A stretch of 64,000 nucleotides of DNA from an uncultured Acetatifactor sp. (GTDB lineage Bacteria > Bacillota > Clostridia > Lachnospirales > Lachnospiraceae). The position numbers and the translations under genes were made by a program. The stretch's first letter is position 1. Each line of letters starts with the position of its first letter. Positions 60,846-64,000 of the stretch are shown piece after piece. Location of the stretch: NCBI GenBank assembly GCA_910578995.1, contig CAJTSY010000006.1, forward strand, positions 1 to 64,000. The letters run 5' to 3'. Below the pieces are notes generated by a model. The model did no database searches. It saw nothing but the letters and a program-made list of their open reading frames with translations, and was not told the origin of the DNA.

Positions 60846-62588
60846 ATGAAGAATCTCAGAATTGGTAAGAAGTTACTGCTGACATTCATGCTGATCATTC
60901 TGTTGTTCATCGCGACGGTGTGTATTGCGATCACGGCACTGAACCGGAATTCGGAGAAGTATTCGGAATTTTACAATGTGGGGTATCAGGTTACCAACAA
61001 GGTCATGAACATGCGCCGCGGTCTGCAGATCATCGTGAAGGATCTTGCGTTTGTCACCATCGAGGAGGATGCGGACAAGACCCAGACTTATCTGGATGAT
61101 ATCGACAAAGAACTGGACCTGCTGCAGGAGAATGGTCAGTGGCTTTTTGACAATTTCACGGGCGATGTGGCGTTGTTGGATGCTTTTTCCACGAACATTA
61201 CAGAGGCCGTGGAGCTGCAGAAGGAAGTCATCGAGCTGTCCCACACGGATATGGAGGCAGCCCGGACGATGCTGTTGGACGATTACCAGGAACTGGTGCA
61301 GGAGGCCGTGAATAATCTGATCAACATCAGCGATGTGGTGTCGAAGAGTGCTGAGAATGACTATAACGAGACTGTATCCATGCAGGATATGCTGGTGGCC
61401 GCACAGCTGGGCATGGCAGGAGCCGCTTTGGTCATTACCCTGTTCCTGTCCGCCTACCTGACCAGGGCCATCACACGCCCGCTTCGTGAACTGGAGGAGT
61501 CCGCAGACAAGATTGTAGGCGGAGAATTCGACATCTCGGTAACTTACCAGTCAAAGGATGAGATGGGCCAGTTGGCCAATGCATTTAAGAATATGACGGT
61601 GATTCTGGAGGCTGTGATTGCGGATGCGTCCAGGCTTCTCAGCGAGATGGCCAACGGAAATTTCGATGTGCGCACCAAGGCGGAAGACCGCTATGTGGGT
61701 GAATTCCAGAGCCTGTTGCTGTCCATCCGCAAGCTGAACCGCGACCTGAGCAGCACCCTGGGCCAGATCAACCAGAGTGCCGACCAGGTATCCTCCGGGG
61801 CGGGACAGGTGTCCAACGGTGCCCAGGCCCTTGCGCAGGGCGCGACGGAGCAGGCCGCTTCCGTGGAAGAGCTTGCTGCTACCATTACCAATATCTCCCA
61901 CCAGGTGAAAGAGACCGCGGACAATGCCATGGAGGCAAGGCATCAGGCCAATACGGCAGGGGATGAGGTTGGCGAATGTAATACACAGATGCGCGATATG
62001 ATGAGCGCAATGGAAGAGATTACCCGTACATCCAACGAGATCGGCAAGATCATCAAGACCATCGAGGATATCGCTTTCCAGACCAATATCCTGGCCCTGA
62101 ATGCAGCCGTGGAGGCGGCAAGGGCAGGCGAGGCAGGCAAGGGCTTTGCAGTGGTTGCGGAGGAAGTGCGCAGCCTGGCCAGCAAGAGCTCTGTGGCCTC
62201 CAAGAATACGGCAGAGCTGATCGAAAGCTCCATCGAAGCAGTGGCAAGGGGAACCAAGATTGCCAATTCTACCGCAGAGTCCCTGATGAGGGTAGTGGAG
62301 CAGGTGCGTTCCGCTTCCACAAAGGTAGATGCCATTGCCAATGCGGCGGAGGAGCAGTCCGGCGCCATCGAACAGGTGACTCTGGGCGTGGATCAGATCT
62401 CCAGTGTGGTACAGACCAACTCGGCTACTGCGGAGCAGAGCGCTGCGGCAAGCCAGGAGCTTTCCGAGCAGGCTGCCACCCTGAAGAATCTGGTGTCCAA
62501 GTTCAGCCTTCGGGAGGAATACGCTTCGGGAAATACCAGAACCAGTTACGACAGCTCATGGGCGCCCAGCCAGATCGACCTGGGTTAA
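60846..62588 (+). CDS. Methyl-accepting chemotaxis protein
   Basis: A 580-residue chemoreceptor. Helix 1 (LLLTFMLIILLFIATVCIAI), an extracellular four-helix sensor of about 150 residues, helix 2 near 190 (AGAALVITLFLSAYLT), HAMP (ITRPLRELEESADKIVGGEF), and a cytoplasmic signalling coiled coil whose tip is EDIAFQTNILALNAAVEAARAGEAGKGFAVVAEEVRSLA. AAGGAGG lies 7 nt upstream. Being inside a glycan locus suggests attraction to the sugars it handles or to binding-protein complexes; the ligand is not readable. It implies a motile organism. Confidence 0.93.
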   Translation: MKNLRIGKKLLLTFMLIILLFIATVCIAITALNRNSEKYSEFYNVGYQVTNKVMNMRRGLQIIVKDLAFVTIEEDADKTQTYLDDIDKELDLLQENGQWLFDNFTGDVALLDAFSTNITEAVELQKEVIELSHTDMEAARTMLLDDYQELVQEAVNNLINISDVVSKSAENDYNETVSMQDMLVAAQLGMAGAALVITLFLSAYLTRAITRPLRELEESADKIVGGEFDISVTYQSKDEMGQLANAFKNMTVILEAVIADASRLLSEMANGNFDVRTKAEDRYVGEFQSLLLSIRKLNRDLSSTLGQINQSADQVSSGAGQVSNGAQALAQGATEQAASVEELAATITNISHQVKETADNAMEARHQANTAGDEVGECNTQMRDMMSAMEEITRTSNEIGKIIKTIEDIAFQTNILALNAAVEAARAGEAGKGFAVVAEEVRSLASKSSVASKNTAELIESSIEAVARGTKIANSTAESLMRVVEQVRSASTKVDAIANAAEEQSGAIEQVTLGVDQISSVVQTNSATAEQSAAASQELSEQAATLKNLVSKFSLREEYASGNTRTSYDSSWAPSQIDLG

Positions 62589-62663
62589 TACATAGGGTAA
62601 GCAGGGGAGTAAATGCCTGGGGAATGTCCTGTGAATCTGGAGTTTACGTATAGTTCTATTGAG

Positions 62664-62692
62664 AGCCGGACTGTTATGGTCCGGCTTTTTTT
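62664..62692 (+). terminator. Strong terminator after chemoreceptor
   Basis: AGCCGGAC (62664-62671) and GTCCGGCT (62679-62686) form an 8-bp stem with a TGTTATG loop and a run of T. Confidence 0.85.
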
Positions 62693-62799
62693 GACAAAAA
62701 AACATAGTAAAAGAACTGCTGCATCGTTACAAATAGCTGTAAATGTGTAAGCTTTATTGTCAGAATACAGACATATTTACAAAGATAAACGGGAAAATA

Positions 62800-62828
62800 T
62801 TGCAATTGAATGTTAAATATGTTAAAAT
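62800..62828 (+). promoter_or_regulatory. Promoter for LacI-type regulator
   Basis: TTGCAA (62800-62805), 17-bp spacer, TAAAAT (62823-62828). CAATTGAAT (62803-62811) overlaps the -35 box and matches the palindrome in the operon promoter at 42189, suggesting autoregulation. Confidence 0.6.
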
Positions 62829-62910
62829 ATGAATGCTTTGAAGTTTATGATGGAATCTGCGAAACAGCTGCTGATGCGGGTAATTGCGGGTCAACAAAAG
62901 AGAGGAAATC

Positions 62911-63924
62911 ATGAATAAAATAACAATGCAGGATATAGCGAATGAACTGGGCGTCTCACGGGTAACGGTATGGAAGGTATTCAATAATTATGCGAATGTG
63001 TCTTCAGCGCTTCGGGAGCGGGTTCTGGAGAAGGCAAAGGAAATGGGATATACCAAGGGACTTGCTGAAGTCGAGCAGAAGGTGTCAGAGAAAAATATTT
63101 CACTGATTGTATCCAGGCCCAATTCCTCCACATTCTGGACGAATATTATTCACAGGATGGCCCAGGAATTGTCATTTCATAACAAGAATCTGGTGTATAC
63201 CTATATGCCTTCGGGTTATTCGAACAAGTTCAGAATGCCTGCCATGCTGACCAACGGTTCGGTGGAGGGAGCGATTGTACTGAATCTGTATGATGAGAAT
63301 CTGGTCAGGGAAGTGAATCAGCTGGACATCCCGAAGGTATTCCTTGACACAGTGCCGCAGATGAATCTTTATGATCTGAAGGGGGATCTGATTCTGCTGG
63401 AGGGACATAATACAACTTATCAGATTACCCGCTCCGTGGCTGAAAAGGGGCTGAAAGATATCGGATTTATCGGGGATATTAGGTATGCCCAGACCAATCA
63501 GGACAGGTATGAGGGATTCTGTCACTGTATGAAGGATTATAACATTCCCATCCAGGAAAAATTCTGCCTGACGCATAGGATAGGCATTTTTTCCTATACT
63601 AAGGAAATAGTCAGTTTTCTGGACTCTCTGGAGGTACTGCCGGATGCCTTTGTGTGTGTCAGCGATTATATTGCACATATCCTGCAGCTTTATTTTGAGG
63701 AACACCAGAGCCGGATTCCCAGGGGGATTGTGGTGACAGGCTATGACGGACGCAATGAATACGATGTGGTGCGAATGATTACCACGGCGGATGTAAACAC
63801 CGGGTTTATCGGCAAGCGCCTGGCGATGCAGATCATTTACCGTATGGAACATGCGCAGGCGCCCTTTGAGAGGACATATATTGAACCGACAGTACTCTAC
63901 AGGGATTCCCTGCTGTATGGATAG
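62911..63924 (+). CDS. LacI-family transcriptional regulator
   Basis: ATG 62911 follows AGAGG. The 337 residues have a LacI helix-turn-helix (ITMQDIANELGVSRVTVWKVFNNYANVSSALRERVLEKAKEMGY) and a periplasmic-binding-like effector domain (NISLIVSRPNSSTFWTNIIHRMAQEL; GLKDIGFIGDIRYAQTNQDRYEGF; PDAFVCVSDYIAHILQ; GIVVTGYDG). It probably represses the glycan operon in the absence of its sugar; a shared promoter motif supports this. Confidence 0.9.
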   Translation: MNKITMQDIANELGVSRVTVWKVFNNYANVSSALRERVLEKAKEMGYTKGLAEVEQKVSEKNISLIVSRPNSSTFWTNIIHRMAQELSFHNKNLVYTYMPSGYSNKFRMPAMLTNGSVEGAIVLNLYDENLVREVNQLDIPKVFLDTVPQMNLYDLKGDLILLEGHNTTYQITRSVAEKGLKDIGFIGDIRYAQTNQDRYEGFCHCMKDYNIPIQEKFCLTHRIGIFSYTKEIVSFLDSLEVLPDAFVCVSDYIAHILQLYFEEHQSRIPRGIVVTGYDGRNEYDVVRMITTADVNTGFIGKRLAMQIIYRMEHAQAPFERTYIEPTVLYRDSLLYG

Positions 63925-63968
63925 CGCAGCGCTTCCGGCGCACAAAAACCGTGGAGCGCGGTTGAAAG

Positions 63969-63997
63969 TTGACTCCTATTTTGGGTAATGATAAAAT
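63969..63997 (+). promoter_or_regulatory. Promoter leading out of the window
   Basis: TTGACT (63969-63974), 17-bp spacer, TAAAAT (63992-63997). It points to a + strand gene beyond position 64000. Confidence 0.6.
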
Positions 63998-64000
63998 ATA

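Overview
The window looks like chromosome of an anaerobic, endospore-forming gut Clostridia, most likely a Lachnospiraceae. This rests on a GerA/SpoVAF germination protein, sporulation protein YtaF, reverse rubrerythrin with rubredoxin and PerR, YIP1/DUF5696 sugar-ABC genes, AGGAGG ribosome sites and fairly GC-rich genes. No phage structural genes, rRNA or CRISPR array were seen. The species cannot be named from this sequence alone.

Layout. 1-2.8 kb: the 3' part of tRNA-Gly(GCC) followed by a decayed, AT-richer island (frameshifted tyrosine integrase, Uma2-type nuclease-fold protein, broken Pro/Thr-rich surface protein), probably an old integration at the tRNA. 2.8-14.5 kb: housekeeping and stress genes: GerA-like protein, YtaF, TIGR01440 protein, TSCPD protein with MurG, a low-complexity membrane protein, 2-hydroxyacid dehydrogenase with GtrA, LuxS with MTA/SAH nucleosidase behind a structured leader, a small protein with an ATPase, and perR-rubrerythrin-rubredoxin. 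14.5-21 kb: a VanG-type D-Ala-D-Ser ligase and a VanT-type membrane racemase with an unusually long acidic linker, divergent from a sensor kinase and response regulator; no VanXY is present. 21.2-22.9 kb: a palindromic MITE-like element that supplies the stop codon of a sulfatase.

23.0-34.8 kb is the most unusual part. It is one apparent transcription unit with a clear promoter and terminator that encodes a pseudokinase, a Ser/Thr protein kinase, a 39-residue protein, a Upf1/COG1112-type SF1 helicase, an unknown winged-helix protein, a lid-less Hsp70 and a TPR-transmembrane-BspA leucine-rich-repeat protein. It resembles kinase-plus-helicase defence modules such as Mokosh but carries chaperone and surface-repeat parts that I do not recognise from any described system.

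35.0-63.9 kb is a host-glycan utilisation locus: GH20, GH18, GH130, GH29 and DUF4091 enzymes, a transglutaminase-like giant, a CBM9-like protein, two solute-binding proteins, two permease pairs, a YIP1/NHL protein, a DUF5696 lipoprotein, a chemoreceptor and a LacI-type regulator. None of the glycosidases has a signal peptide, and no ABC ATPase is encoded. The model is uptake of intact N-glycan-like oligosaccharides and cytoplasmic breakdown, with a shared ATPase encoded elsewhere.

A dispersed 69/70-bp repeat with a covarying hairpin sits directly in front of two unrelated genes (5148-5317 and 18603-18710) and looks like an undescribed structured element.
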